This document shows positions 53,840 through 64,000 of a DNA stretch of 64,000 nucleotides, piece by piece. The stretch is from NCBI GenBank assembly GCA_963576565.1, contig OY755042.1:108863314-108927313 (forward strand). Direction: 5' to 3'. Within the stretch, counting starts at the first letter, position 1; every line of letters begins with the position of its first letter. The notes beneath the pieces are model-generated. The model had not been told where the DNA came from and did no database searches. It worked only from the letters and a program-made list of their open reading frames with translations. Source of the DNA: Aspidapion aeneum. Its lineage: Eukaryota; Arthropoda; Insecta; Coleoptera; Brentidae. The translations under genes were made by a program, and so were the position numbers.

Positions 53840-55690
53840 AGTGAAATCATAACAAAAACATTTCATGTAAAAAAAAGCCAAGTACGCGAAAATGACATTC
53901 CGTAAAAAAAATTAGATAAAAGCAAAGCCAAGTTCTACAATACAAATTTCAAAATGAAAGGTTCTTGATAGTTTGGAAATGTTTTTTTAAACTTTGCTAT
54001 TACAGCCAAACTTCTTTATGTTCAATTTAGCACTGTGCCTAAGGGTCATTTACAGCCGTAATAACCAAGTTTAGAATAACATTTCCAAACTAGTAAAAAC
54101 CTGTCATTTTGAAATTTGTAACGTAGAACTTGGCTGTGCTTTTATTTCAATTCTTTTTACGGAATGCCATTTTCGTGTACTTGGTTTTTTTACATGAAAT
54201 GTTTTGGTTATGATTTCACTTCTTTTTTAAAGGAATTGGATAATGTTTAATTTTTAAAGTAGTAAAATATGCGGAATATTGTTCAAAACTTTTGCAATGC
54301 CTTACTTAAAATTTTGAGGTTTTTCAATAATTTTTTCCCATGGTTTTATCATAGTTCCTATTAGCCTTCCAAAGCTCAGCTCTCTAGCGTTTCTGAAAGT
54401 GGACAATATTACTTTTACATAATTTTACATGTATAGGGGAGGAAAGTAAATTAAAATTTTCGTGTTTTTAAATTTTTTCCTATAATTTTATAATACTTCC
54501 TATCTGTCTTCCAATTATCAGCTCTCTAGCGTTTCTGGAAGTGGGTAATGTTACTTTTACATAACTTAACATTTATAGGGGAGGAGAGTAAATTAAAATT
54601 TTGGAGTTTTCAAATTTTTTCCCATGGTTCTATTATAGGTCCTAGAGTGGCAACCAGTAGGGCGCAGAAAAAGAGGACGTCCTAAACTAGAATAGCAACA
54701 GTCAATCCAAAGATCAATGAGTCAAAAGAATCTGACAGAAGATGATTGTCAGGATCGAAGGAGGTGGAGAATAGGCGTCAGACAACGTAGAAAAACGTTC
54801 TAAACCGACATAGTAGTAGTAGTAGTTTTATTATAGTTTCTATCAGCCTTCCAAAGCTCAGCTCTCTAGCGTTTCTGGAAATGGGCAATGTTACTTTTAC
54901 ATAAATTTACGTTTATAGGAGAGGGAAGTAAATTAAAATTTTGGTGTTTTAAAATGTTTTCCTATAGTTTTATCATAGTGTCTTTCAGTCTTAAAAAGCT
55001 CAGCTCTCTAGCGTTAATGGAAGTGAGCAGGGTTACTTTTACGTAACTTTACATTTATAGGGGAGGGAAGTAAATTAGAATTTTGGGGTGTTTTAATTTT
55101 TTTTCTGTAGCTTTATTATAGTTACTATCGGCCTTCCAAAGCTCAGCTCTCTAGCGTGTCTGGAAGTGAACAATGTTACTTTTACATAACTTTACATTTA
55201 TAGGGGAGTGAAGTAAATTAGAATTTCGGGTTGTTTTAATTTTTTCCGATAGTTTTATCATAGTTTCTATTAGTCTCCCAAAGCTCAGCTCTCTAGCATT
55301 TATGGAAGTGGGAAATATTACTTTTTCATAACTTTACATGCATAGGGGAGGGGAGTAAATTAGAATTTTGGGGTTTTTAAATTTTTTCCAGGGGTTTGGT
55401 CATAATTTTTATCAGTCTGCCAAATTTCAGCTTTGTAGCATCTCTGGAAGTACAGTAGAATTTTGATGATCTATACATGAGTGAGTGACTCAGTGAGTGA
55501 CAATTTCGACGTTTCTTGAAATTTCGTACTTTACTACTTTATGGAAGTCCATGAAACTTAGAGGGGTTGTTAATGCTATGAAAATCTACGACTGTGCAAG
55601 TTTGAGATTCGTAGCTCATTCTGAAGTTTTAGCGCGAACTGGCCAGGCACTGCCGTGCCCTCAGATAGTGTTAACATTTTATAACAAGTT
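53840..55690 (+). repeat. Composite foldback/satellite repeat, copy 2 (most complete)
   Basis: Palindromic head 53840-54221 with arms of about 140 bp (GTGAAATCATAACAAAAACA at the left, its reverse at the right). An array of ~142-bp monomers follows: the anchor TCTCTAGCGT-type word lies at 54381, 54523, 54863, 55005, 55148 and 55290; the 340-bp gap is explained by a LINE insert. The tail is TTTTGATGATCTATACATGA, a GTGAGTGA run and a conserved block to about 55690. Confidence 0.85.
54643..54822 (+). mobile_element. LINE 3' tail inside the satellite array
   Basis: It codes a GRRKRGRPKLE-type basic tail and RRWRIGVRQRRKTF before a stop, then (TAG)n. TATTATAG-type words flank both sides. It interrupts one monomer. 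Confidence 0.75.
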
Positions 55691-56340
55691 ACCTACAAAG
55701 TGGAAAAAAAATTTTACCTTTTTTTAAAATGTTAGGATTTTTCTTAAATTTACCCTATAGACCGAATGGCGCATTTTTCTCTAGAAAATCTTCTTTCACC
55801 TAATATGACTGGGCTATTAATTTACATACAGTCGAACTGTCTATATTTAGGGTGAATTCCCCCAACACTAAACAAAAATGTTCTTGACAATAAAAACTTT
55901 TACATCTTACTGAAAAATTATTATAATCAAGCAAATAGGTAATACCGTTAGGTAAATCAAGTGCCGTTCTTTATTGCACTGTAAAAAAAAAGGTAGGTAG
56001 TCGTATCTTCAAAAATTGATGACCTACTAAAATATCAATTTATGTGACGTTAAGCGGAATTAAAAAAATTGTTTTGAAAAAGCTAGGTCGATATTTGAAC
56101 TATGTAGGGGAAAGTCGGGTAAAATATTATATTGCCCATCGCCGTCGTATAAGGCCCAATTTATACCACGAAAAGTCTACGGTCAGGGACATTTAACCGA
56201 CCGCGGTCTTTCTTAAAAATAAAACAAAAAATCATAAAACAGGAAAGAGCTTCAGTCCAGTCTTCAGTTCGGTTGAGTTCGTTGAGTGATTAATTTTTTT
56301 TAACACAAATTAAAATAATTAAATAAAAAAAGAATCTTAC
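55691..56340. other. Gene-free spacer
   Basis: AT-rich. TAGGGGAAAGTCGGG near 56106 resembles the transposon end at 10781, without a partner. No gene. Confidence 0.5.
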
Positions 56341-58018
56341 TTGGGAGATAGGAGAAGTACCGAAAGCTGGAAAACTATAAGATCGATCAAAAAAGAAACA
56401 TGCAGAGATATTATTTCACCAATACCAGACAAAAAATGGGATGAGCATTTTAAAATACTTTTAACTGAAGCAGAATTCAAGGAAGACGAAAGAGACAATA
56501 TCATTAAAACGATGGGATCTCCAGTACCCCTCACAATATCTGAGGTCAAAAACGCACAACCTTAAAAAGCGGTAAGTCTGCCGGACCCGGAAATACCCCA
56601 GCTGAACTTATTAAATATGGCACTGAAGAACTGTTTTGGAGATTACGGAATCTTTTTCAAAAATATTTAAATGGAGCTGTAGTACCAACTGAGTGGAAAA
56701 CGTCATATATATCCACAATACACAAAAAAGGAAGGAAATATATATGTGACAATTATAGAGGTATATTTGTAACTAGTACGCTAAGCAGAATATATGGAAA
56801 AATAATAAGAAATAAAGTGGATAGTGAATATAAAGATATGGAGGCAGAAGAACAAGCCGGTTTCAGGGCGGGTAGATCGACTTCAGATCATCTCTTTTGT
56901 ATAACCCAAGTTATTGAAAAGAAAATGGCATACGGACAAGAGCTGCATCTGCTTTACGTAGATTTGCAGAAGGCATATTATAGTATACCACTAAACCTAC
57001 TTTGGAAAGCGTTTGAAAAGACAAACATAAGCGTATAACTAATTAAGGCCATCAAAGAGTTATACCGCAATAGTAAAGCAAAAGTTAAAATAAAAGCAAA
57101 ACTAACTAAAGGCTTTCAAGTAAATAAAGGTCTTAAACAAGGTTGCTGTATCTCGCCTACGCTCTTCAAGATATATTTGGAACAAGTCTTTAAAGTCTGG
57201 AAGAGAAAATGCCAAAACATGGGAATTCCGTTGGATGAAACCACCTTGTATACTTTATGTTTCGCCGATGATCAGATAGTGGTGGCTCAGGATTATGACG
57301 ACCTCCAATATATGACACGAAAACTAATAGAAGAGTACAATAAGTGGGGACTAGAGGTTAATATCAATAAGACAGAGTATAAGAGTGGAGCGAAACAGGA
57401 TCTAATCTTAAATACTGGGCAGCGAATTCAGTCCTGTGATGAGTATAAATATTTAGGTCTAAAAATTAAAGCTGACGGAACACTAGACAAAGCTATAAAA
57501 GATAGAAACGTACAAGGAAGAAAAGCAATAACTTTATTAAATGGAATAATTTGGGACCAAAGTATATCAAAACATAACAAAAAGCTTATATATAACACCA
57601 TTGTAAAAAGTACTATTACATACGGCTCAGAAGTATGGCCAATCAAAGATAGAACAGAAAAAATGCTTTCCGCTACGGAGATGGACTATTGGAGAAGAGC
57701 AGCAGGGAAATCAAAAAGAGAAAGAGTTACAAATCAAAGAATAAGAGAAATTATGTGACAGTGGGTGAACGTACTTTAGTGGATGATATAAAAACAAAAC
57801 AACTGGTGTGGTACGGACATGTACAAAGAATGGAGGATGGAAGACTACCTGAACAAATATTACAATGGAAACCAACTGGCCGAAGAAAACGAGGAAGGCC
57901 AAGGAAAAGCTGGAGAGAAGGAATAGACAGTGAAATAAGAATAAGAGGCCTAGATGATGAATTATGGGCAAACAGAAACGAGTGGAGATTGGGTATCGGA
58001 AGACGTAGAACGTTGTGA
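56341..58018 (+). pseudogene. LINE reverse transcriptase, longer copy of family L2a
   Basis: It covers the linker and fingers (SAGPGNTPAELIKY, TEWKTSYISTIHKKG), palm (EEQAGFRAGRSTSDHLF, YVDLQKAYY, GLKQGCCISPTLF), catalytic LCFADDQIVV at about 57258-57287, thumb (YKYLGLKI) and the C-terminus (YGSEVWPIKDR, KQLVWYGHVQRM, RRKRGRPRKSWREGI) to a stop at 58016-58018. Lesions: a frame change near 56563, a stop at 57036-57038, and a frame change near 57755. The palm YVDLQKAYY has Tyr where family members have Asp after Ala, another sign of decay. It shares over 150 codons with the copy at 36086-36808. Confidence 0.88.
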
Positions 58019-58079
58019 AACCGATAAATATATGTAAATAAAAAAAAGTGCCTTTTAAACCCAAACTATAATGACGAAG

Positions 58080-58215
58080 AGTAGACGCCCACACACATAC
58101 TGAGCTCGGAAATGTTCGCGAACAAACCCTTTGAAGTCTTGAGCTACTTTAGACCTGTTCGCGAACACGAGTATCCACCAAGCTCGGACATTATTCGCGA
58201 ACTTGGTGTGTACCC
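58080..58215. repeat. TTCGCGAA-rich inverted segment
   Basis: GTTCGCGAAC occurs with inverted context at 58109, 58149 and 58194 (AGCTCGGAAATGTTCGCGAA and CACCAAGCTCGGACATTATT words). ACACAC/GTGTGT words lie near both edges. Probably a short MITE. Confidence 0.5.
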
Positions 58216-58283
58216 TTCTTTAGATAACGCCACAAAGTTGCTAAATTCAGTTTTTACACTCATGTGGATAAAAAAATAAAATA

Positions 58284-58546
58284 GGGACTTGCAATAAAGC
58301 CCGGCAGTTATAGTGCCGGGCACTTTTTCCATTGAAAACTGATTGTTGATCTCTCAAAATTGACATACCAAATTCGAATTTATAAATCCAGTCATTTATT
58401 TTACATTAATAATGGCGGCACTATCAATTCTGGCTCTCATAATACACAAAGGCTTAATTGTGAAAGAAGACAGCTGTCCTTATAATGCGAAACTCTCAGA
58501 ATAGTGCCCGGCACTATTACTGCCTGGCTTTATCGCAATAAGTCCC
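58284..58546. mobile_element. TA-flanked MITE, 263 bp, family G
   Basis: GGGACTTGCAATAAAGCCCG and the right end CGCAATAAGTCCC, TA at 58282-83 and 58547-48. Second member of the family at 31637-31942. Confidence 0.8.
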
Positions 58547-59004
58547 TAATATTGCATGAATGCATAAAAACGCTATGGTTTTAGACGAAAGTATAAAAAA
58601 AAATTGAGTAGATTAAAAATTGACTTCAGTTAAAGTAGAAATACTTACCTAATTTTTTTTCGACGGAAACAACATGTGTTTTTAGCGGAGATGGAAAAAA
58701 ATATCGAATTGACCATGACCTAGAGGATCCTATACTTGTACTTAATGATTAGTTCGTATTGTACCCAAAGTATAATGAGCATAATGAAGTTCTTCGACAA
58801 ATAAATGTTGTCCTACATACACCGAAAGAAAGTACTATCACCACCTATCTGCTCAATGGCGCACCCAGAAATTACTTGGAAAGGGGGGGGCGAGGTCCCA
58901 TGATGTTGTATTTTATGCTTTTTAATTTTATTTATACATCTGAGGGCACGGAAGTGCCTCGCAAGTTTGCGCTGCCGTACCATTTTTTCTTGAAACATAT
59001 CAGC

Positions 59005-60356
59005 CCATATCAAACAAGTTTCATGGCTAATCGGGCAAAAAGGAGTTTTTTGTTTCCCTTATATTTTTCCGTGGGTAGCTTGAAAGCTTAACCTCACGGG
59101 GGTCCAAGATCTAATGGACACCTAATAAGTGTTGACAGTTAACCGTTTCGTCCTTATGGGACTCCTCAGAACACTGCTGGTCGATGTGACAAATCTTGCG
59201 AAGTTAATCAGACGGTTTTGTCTCTAATTAAATGTAATTAGTGAGCGAACTATAGCAAGAGGCGCCATCTACCGAGATACGAGAGAAACAAAAAACCAAA
59301 AGCAGCAGGGAAAACACTGCTATACAATGTCGATCAATGAAAAGATCGAATGCAAATAAAAGAAAACAACTATAGTCCGTGACCTACGACAGCTCTTTGT
59401 CTTTTCAGGCCGGATCAACGCATTTTGCATTTTTACCCGTCATCAAGACAGTGAGCGTCAATCAACGTAATTTTTAAGCCAAACAATACCAACAAACGTG
59501 AAATTTCGTACCCGTGAATTTAAAAATCAAACAAGTTTCATGGCTAATCGGGCAAAAAGGAGTTTTTTGTTTCCCTTATATTTTTCCGTGGGTAGCTTGA
59601 AAGCTTAACCTCACGGGGGTCCAAGATCTAATGGACACCTAATAAGTGTTGACAGTTAACCGTTTCGTCCTTATGGGACTCCTCAGAACACTGCTGGTCA
59701 AGTGACAAATCTTGCGAAGTTAATCAGACGGTTTTGTCTCCAATTAAATGTACAAAACAAAAAGGAGTTTTTTGTTTTTGCCCGATTAGCCATGAAACTT
59801 GTTTGATTTTTAAATTCACGGGTACGAAATTTCACGTTTGTTGGTATTGTTTGGCTTAAAAATTCCGTTGATTGACGCTCACTGTCTTGATGACGGGTAA
59901 AAATGCAAAATGCGTTGATCCGGCCTGAAAAGACAAGGAGCTGTCGTAGGTCACGGACTATAGTTGTTTTCTTTTATTTGCATTCGATCTTTTCATTGAT
60001 CGACATTGTATAGCAGTGTTTTCCCTGCTGCTTTTGGTTTTTTGTTTCTCTCGTATCTCGGTAGATGGCGCCTCTTGCTATAGTTCGCTCACTAATTACA
60101 TTTAATTGGAGACAAAACCGTCTGATTAACTTCGCAAGATTTGTAACTTGACCAGCAGTGTTCTGAGGAGTCCCATAAGGACGAAACGGTTAACTGTCAA
60201 CACTTATTAGGTGTCCATCAGATCTTGGACCCCCGTGAGGTTAAGCTTTCAAGCTACCCACGGAAAAATATAAGGGAAACAAAAAACTCCTTTTTGCCCG
60301 ATTAGCCATGAAACTTGTTTGATTTTTAAATTCACGGGTACGAAATTTCACGTTTG
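59005..60356. repeat. Foldback family F cluster
   Basis: One full unit forward (about 59010-59520), half a unit forward (59520-59757), then a full unit in reverse (59760-60356). Unit ends are marked by AAACAAGTTTCATGGCTAAT. The units share GGCGCCATCTACCGAGATAC, CCTAATAAGTGTTGACAGTT and ATGGGACTCCTCAGAACACT. They are nearly identical to each other. No coding. Confidence 0.85.
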
Positions 60357-60360
60357 TTGA

Positions 60361-62195
60361 TATCAGCCCATATTTGACCTATCCAGAACTCTACTTCGGT
60401 ATAAGCTACGAATCTCAATCTTTGCACAGTCGTAGATCTTCATAAAGTTAACAACCCCTCCAAGTTTCATGGACTTCCATAAAGTAGTAAAGTAGTTCTG
60501 AAATTTCAAAAAAACTCGAAATTGCCACTCACTCACTGACTCACTCACTCATGTATAGATCATCAAAATTCTACTTTACTTCCAGACATGCTACAAAGCT
60601 GAAATTTGGCAGACTGATAGAAATTATGATCAAACCCCTGGAAAAAATAAAAAAACTTCAAAATTCTAATTTACTCCTGTCCCCTATACATGTAAAGTTA
60701 TGTAAAAGTAACATTGCCCACTTCCAGAAATGCTAGAGAGCTCAGCGTTGGTAGACTGATAGGAACTATAATAAAACTATAGGAAAAAATTAAAACACCC
60801 CAAAATTCTAATTTAGTAGTAGCAAGTAGTTAGTATTATTTGGCTTAAAAATTCCGTTGATTGACGCTCACTGTCTTGAAGACGGGTAAAAATGCAATCT
60901 GTGTTGATCCGACCTGAAAGACAAAGAGCTGTCGTAGGTCACGGACTATAGTTGTTTTCTTTTATTTGCATTCGATCTTTTCATTGATCGATATTGTATA
61001 GCAGTGTTTTCTTTCGCCTGCTTTTGGTTTTTTGTTTCTCTCGTATCTCGGTAGATGGCGCCTCTTGCTATAGTTCGCTCACTAATTACATTTAATTAGA
61101 GACAAAACCGTCTGATTAACTTCGCAAGATTTGTCACATCGACCAGCAGTGTTCTGAGGAGTCCCATAAGGACGAAACGGTTAACTGTCAACACTTATTA
61201 GGTGTCCATTAGATCTTGGACCCCCGTGAGGTTTAGCTTTCAGGCTACCCACGGAAAAATATAAGGGAAACAAAAAACTCCTTTTTGCCCGATTAGCCAC
61301 GAAACTTGTTTGATTTTTAAATTCACGGGTACGAAATTCCACATTCTAATTTACTTTCCTCCCCTATAAATGTAAAGTTATGTAAAAGTAACATTGCCCA
61401 CTTCCAGACACGGTAGAGAGCTGAGCTTTGGAAGGCCGATAGTAACTATGATAAAGCTATAGAAAAAATTAAAACATCCCAAAATTCTAATTTACATCCC
61501 TCCAATAAAAATGTAAAGTTATGTAAAGTTAACATTGGCCACTTTCCGAAACGCTTGAGAGCTGAGCTTCTTAAGACTGAAAGACACTATGATAAAACTA
61601 TAGGAAAAAAATTTAAAAACACCAACATTTTAATTTACTTCCCTCTCCTATAAATGTAAAGTCATATAAAAATAACATTGCCCACTTCCAGAAACGCTAG
61701 AGAGCTGAGTTTTGGAAGGCTGATAAAAACCATGGGAAAAATATTAAAAAACTAAAATTTTATTTTACTTCCCTCCCCTATACATGTAAAGTTATGTAAA
61801 AGTAACACTGTCCACTTTCAGAAACGCTAGAGAGCTGAGCTTTGGAAGGCTGATAGGAACTATGATAAAACCATGGAGAAAAATTAAAAAACCTCAAAAT
61901 TTTAAGTAAGGCATTGCGAAAGTTTTGAACAATAATCTGCATATTTTACTACTTTAAAAATGAAATATTATCCAATTCCTTTAAAAAAAAAGTGAAATCA
62001 TAACAAAAACATTTCATGTAAAACAAAGCCAAGTACGCGAAAATGGCATTCCGTAAAAAGAATTGAGATAAAAGTAAAGCCAAGTTCTCCAATACAAATT
62101 TCAAAATGAAAGGTCCTTACTAGTTTGAAAATATTATTCTAAACTTGGCTATTACAGCCAAACTTCCTTTTTTTTTACATGAAATGTTTTTGATG
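60361..62195 (-). repeat. Composite foldback/satellite repeat, copy 3 (reverse)
   Basis: Reverse order of copy 2: tail block 60361-60560 with (TCAC)n, satellite monomers 60560-60830 and 61342-61920 (CAGAAACGCTAGAGAGCTGA keyword), then the palindromic head near 61985-62195. It is split at 60832-61341 by a family F unit; ATTCTAATTTA stands at both joints. Confidence 0.8.
60832..61341 (-). repeat. Family F unit inside composite repeat
   Basis: The same words as 59760-60356 in the same orientation. It starts after GTAGTAGCAAGTAGTTAG and ends CACGGGTACGAAATTCCAC. Confidence 0.8.
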
Positions 62196-63043
62196 ATATA
62201 AAATATGAGGAAAATATCTACAAAAATATGAGCCCCGAGGCCCCTGCCTGGGTGCGCCCATATACCTGCCTTTAATGTGTGTCAGTTTCGTTTTCGGCTT
62301 TTTATCTAATAATATGATAGACATACATATAGACGTTCGTTTTTTGCACATTATTGAATTTTTTATATATACAGGGTCTTAATTAAATGAGGTGCCAATG
62401 CTTAAGAGTAAGGTTGGGGAAGTTTAAAAATATACAGTATGTCCTAGATAGAAGTAAATATATTTCGGAAACGGTAAGTGATACAATTTTGACTAAATTA
62501 GAAGAAAGTTGCGCTGTTTCATAGCGAACTGTAAGTGAAAAATTTTTGGAAAACCCTTATTATAATTCCACCATTTATAATGGTAGCATTATAATAAGTG
62601 TTTGTTTATTTTCCGAAATTTTTGTTTTAAAAACTTCTATAACCCTTGAAAATGGCTAATAAAGCCGAAACGGGTCGGTCGGGTTGATGGTTTTTACAAG
62701 CTTTTATTTAACTTCACCTGTATGTATGGATGTGGGTATGTATGTAATCAAATCTTGCAATTCATTTTTGAAGAACTTCCAAACATCCGATTGACTTCCA
62801 ATTTCGCATAGCGTCTTAGTTCCGATGATAATACAATTATATGGTTTCATCTGGTACCTACCTCCCCCCTAACGTGCGGGGTGGAGAGGGGGTAAAACTT
62901 TAGTTTGTCCGATTTCAACCAAAATTGGCATCTGGGGGTTTTTGAGGATGAGAATTACGAATTTTTGATCAGATTACAAAAATTCAATATGGCGGATTCA
63001 AAATGGACGATTTAATGACGAGTTTTTCTGATTACTTTCAACT
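62196..63043. other. Gene-free spacer
   Basis: It includes a solitary TACAGGGTC transposon-like end near 62369 and a hAT-like GGGTGCGCCC scrap near 62250. Otherwise nothing was recognised. Confidence 0.5.
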
Positions 63044-63196
63044 GACTTCCACGTAGGCCAAGCTTTTGTCGCCTTGAGCCGAATCAAATCGTTGGACGGC
63101 CTTCTCATCAAAGACTTACATAATTCAAAATTGACAGGAAAGACTCCCTGCAATATCGATGCGCTAGCTGAAATGCATAGACTTAGACAAATCTAA
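63044..63196 (+). pseudogene. PIF1/Helitron-type helicase C-terminal fragment
   Basis: About 50 codons ending in TAA. VGQAFVALSRIKSLDGLLI matches the last helicase motif of PIF1-like enzymes (GQxYVALSRV, then the L-G-L pair). DLHNSKLTGKTPCN and a short helical end follow. No upstream helicase motifs are in frame, so it is a 3' remnant. A Helitron-family origin is likely in this repeat context, but a host PIF1-like gene fragment is possible. Confidence 0.7.
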
Positions 63197-63332
63197 AAAT
63201 TAAAAAATAAATTTAGAAAATTTTTTTTTTTGAAAACAAGCTTGTATAAAATGGACTAAAAAGCATAAAATAATTTTTTGAGTGTTCTGATATCATAATA
63301 ATAAAAGCGATGGGCGTATTTAATATTAGGTA

Positions 63333-63454
63333 CAGGGTGATTTTTTATAATTGCAAGATCGCTATAACTCGGTTATTATTGGGAGTAGAAAGTTCAAGCA
63401 AAAACTGTTCGGTTTGGTAAACTATGGCCACTTTAGATCCAACATTAGTATTTT
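63333..63454. mobile_element. Half copy of palindromic MITE B
   Basis: CAGGGTGATTTTTTATAATT through GGCCACTTTAGATCCAACAT matches 44791-44910. It is cut by the hairpin-capped repeat starting at 63455. Confidence 0.8.
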
Positions 63455-64000
63455 AGCTCACACATATACTATACTATAGTAGTGTGAGCTTTGGTGATCC
63501 TAATTTTTTCGAGAAAAAAAAAGTTGCTCCGATTTCAAAAATTTTTATATATCTTTGCGTTTCAGAAGAAGTCTGTATGTCTGTCTGTCTGTCTGTCTGT
63601 CTGTATGTCTGTAACGACCAACGAGCATAACTCAAAAACCGCTTGGCCGATTTTAATGAAATTTGGTACCTAGGCTGGGTTTTGGGCCGAGATGGTCCCA
63701 TTTAAAAATGAACAAAATCTACCGAACACAAACCAAATAAAAGGGTGGGGGTAGATTTCAAAAATTAGAGTTTAAGTGAAAATATGGCGTGTGTGATATC
63801 AAACGAAAGGTAATTGAGTCTGGAGTTAAACAAAATACATTTTAATTTATTTAAAAAAAAGGGTGGGGGTATATTTCAAAAAGTAGAGTTTAAGTGAAAA
63901 TATGACGTGTGTGATATCAAACGAAAGGTAATTGAGTCCGGAGTTTAACAAAATACATTTTAGTTTTTGTTTTTTTAAGGGTGGGGGTTGATTTCAAAAA
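63455..64000 (+). repeat. Hairpin-capped repeat family, cut by window edge
   Basis: Left hairpin AGCTCACAC..GTGTGAGCT at 63455-63490, (TCTG)n at 63573-63611, GATGGTCCCATTTAAAAATG, then tandem units up to the window end. Confidence 0.85.

Noticed and set aside
54320..55450. CRISPR-like regular array
   Set aside because: The ~142-bp units are homologous throughout, with no constant-repeat/variable-spacer pattern, and the genome is eukaryotic.

Overview
This is nuclear DNA from an arthropod, most likely an insect. It is AT-rich with long gene-poor stretches. It has spliced genes with GT/AG introns, insect-type detoxification (EcKinase) paralogs, RTE-like and I-like LINE fragments, many TA-flanked DNA transposons, and a decamer satellite built on the insect telomeric pentamer TTAGG. 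A beetle is my guess, held with low confidence. There is no operon, rRNA, tRNA or CRISPR.

Three loci look like host genes. (1) An EcKinase-like (CHK, ecdysteroid-kinase-like) gene lies on the minus strand at 6064-7821. Two broken tandem copies of its 3' third sit just downstream of it (4440-5893). (2) A second intronless EcKinase-like gene lies at 15415-17292, also on the minus strand. Both proteins carry about 180 extra N-terminal residues that seem to be a decayed copy of the kinase C-lobe. (3) A plus-strand fatty-acid elongase (ELOVL) gene is spread over 23949-39397. Four exons can be assembled from splice sites and matching phases (23949-24139, 31412-31543, 34911-35153, 39214-39397). Together they hold the HxxHH box and the other family motifs. 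The first exon with the ATG and the last exon were not found.

Nearly everything else is mobile DNA. 0-4 kb: the end of a Crypton-like tyrosine recombinase, a palindrome, and a composite foldback/satellite repeat. 8-15.4 kb: pogo-like and hAT-like MITEs, then a 4.6-kb long-TIR unit holding a dead RTE-like LINE and a 1.8-kb foldback. 17.7-23.3 kb: an I-like LINE tail, hairpin-capped repeats and a Harbinger-like MITE with its empty site. 24-39.4 kb: elongase introns filled with a THAP/P-element relic, a (TTAGGTTGGG)n array, LINEs and foldbacks. 39.5-52.9 kb: many TA-flanked foldbacks, including a nest at 44365-48415 in which elements sit inside one another at palindrome centres. 53-64 kb: two more composite foldback/satellite repeats, a dead LINE, a second foldback family, and a Helitron/PIF1-type helicase tail.

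The most distinctive structures are the palindrome-centre nest, the repeat family with a self-complementary hairpin at each end, the foldback-head plus 142-bp-satellite family, and the EcKinase proteins with a vestigial second lobe. No coherent new gene system (defence, biosynthesis or similar) is visible.
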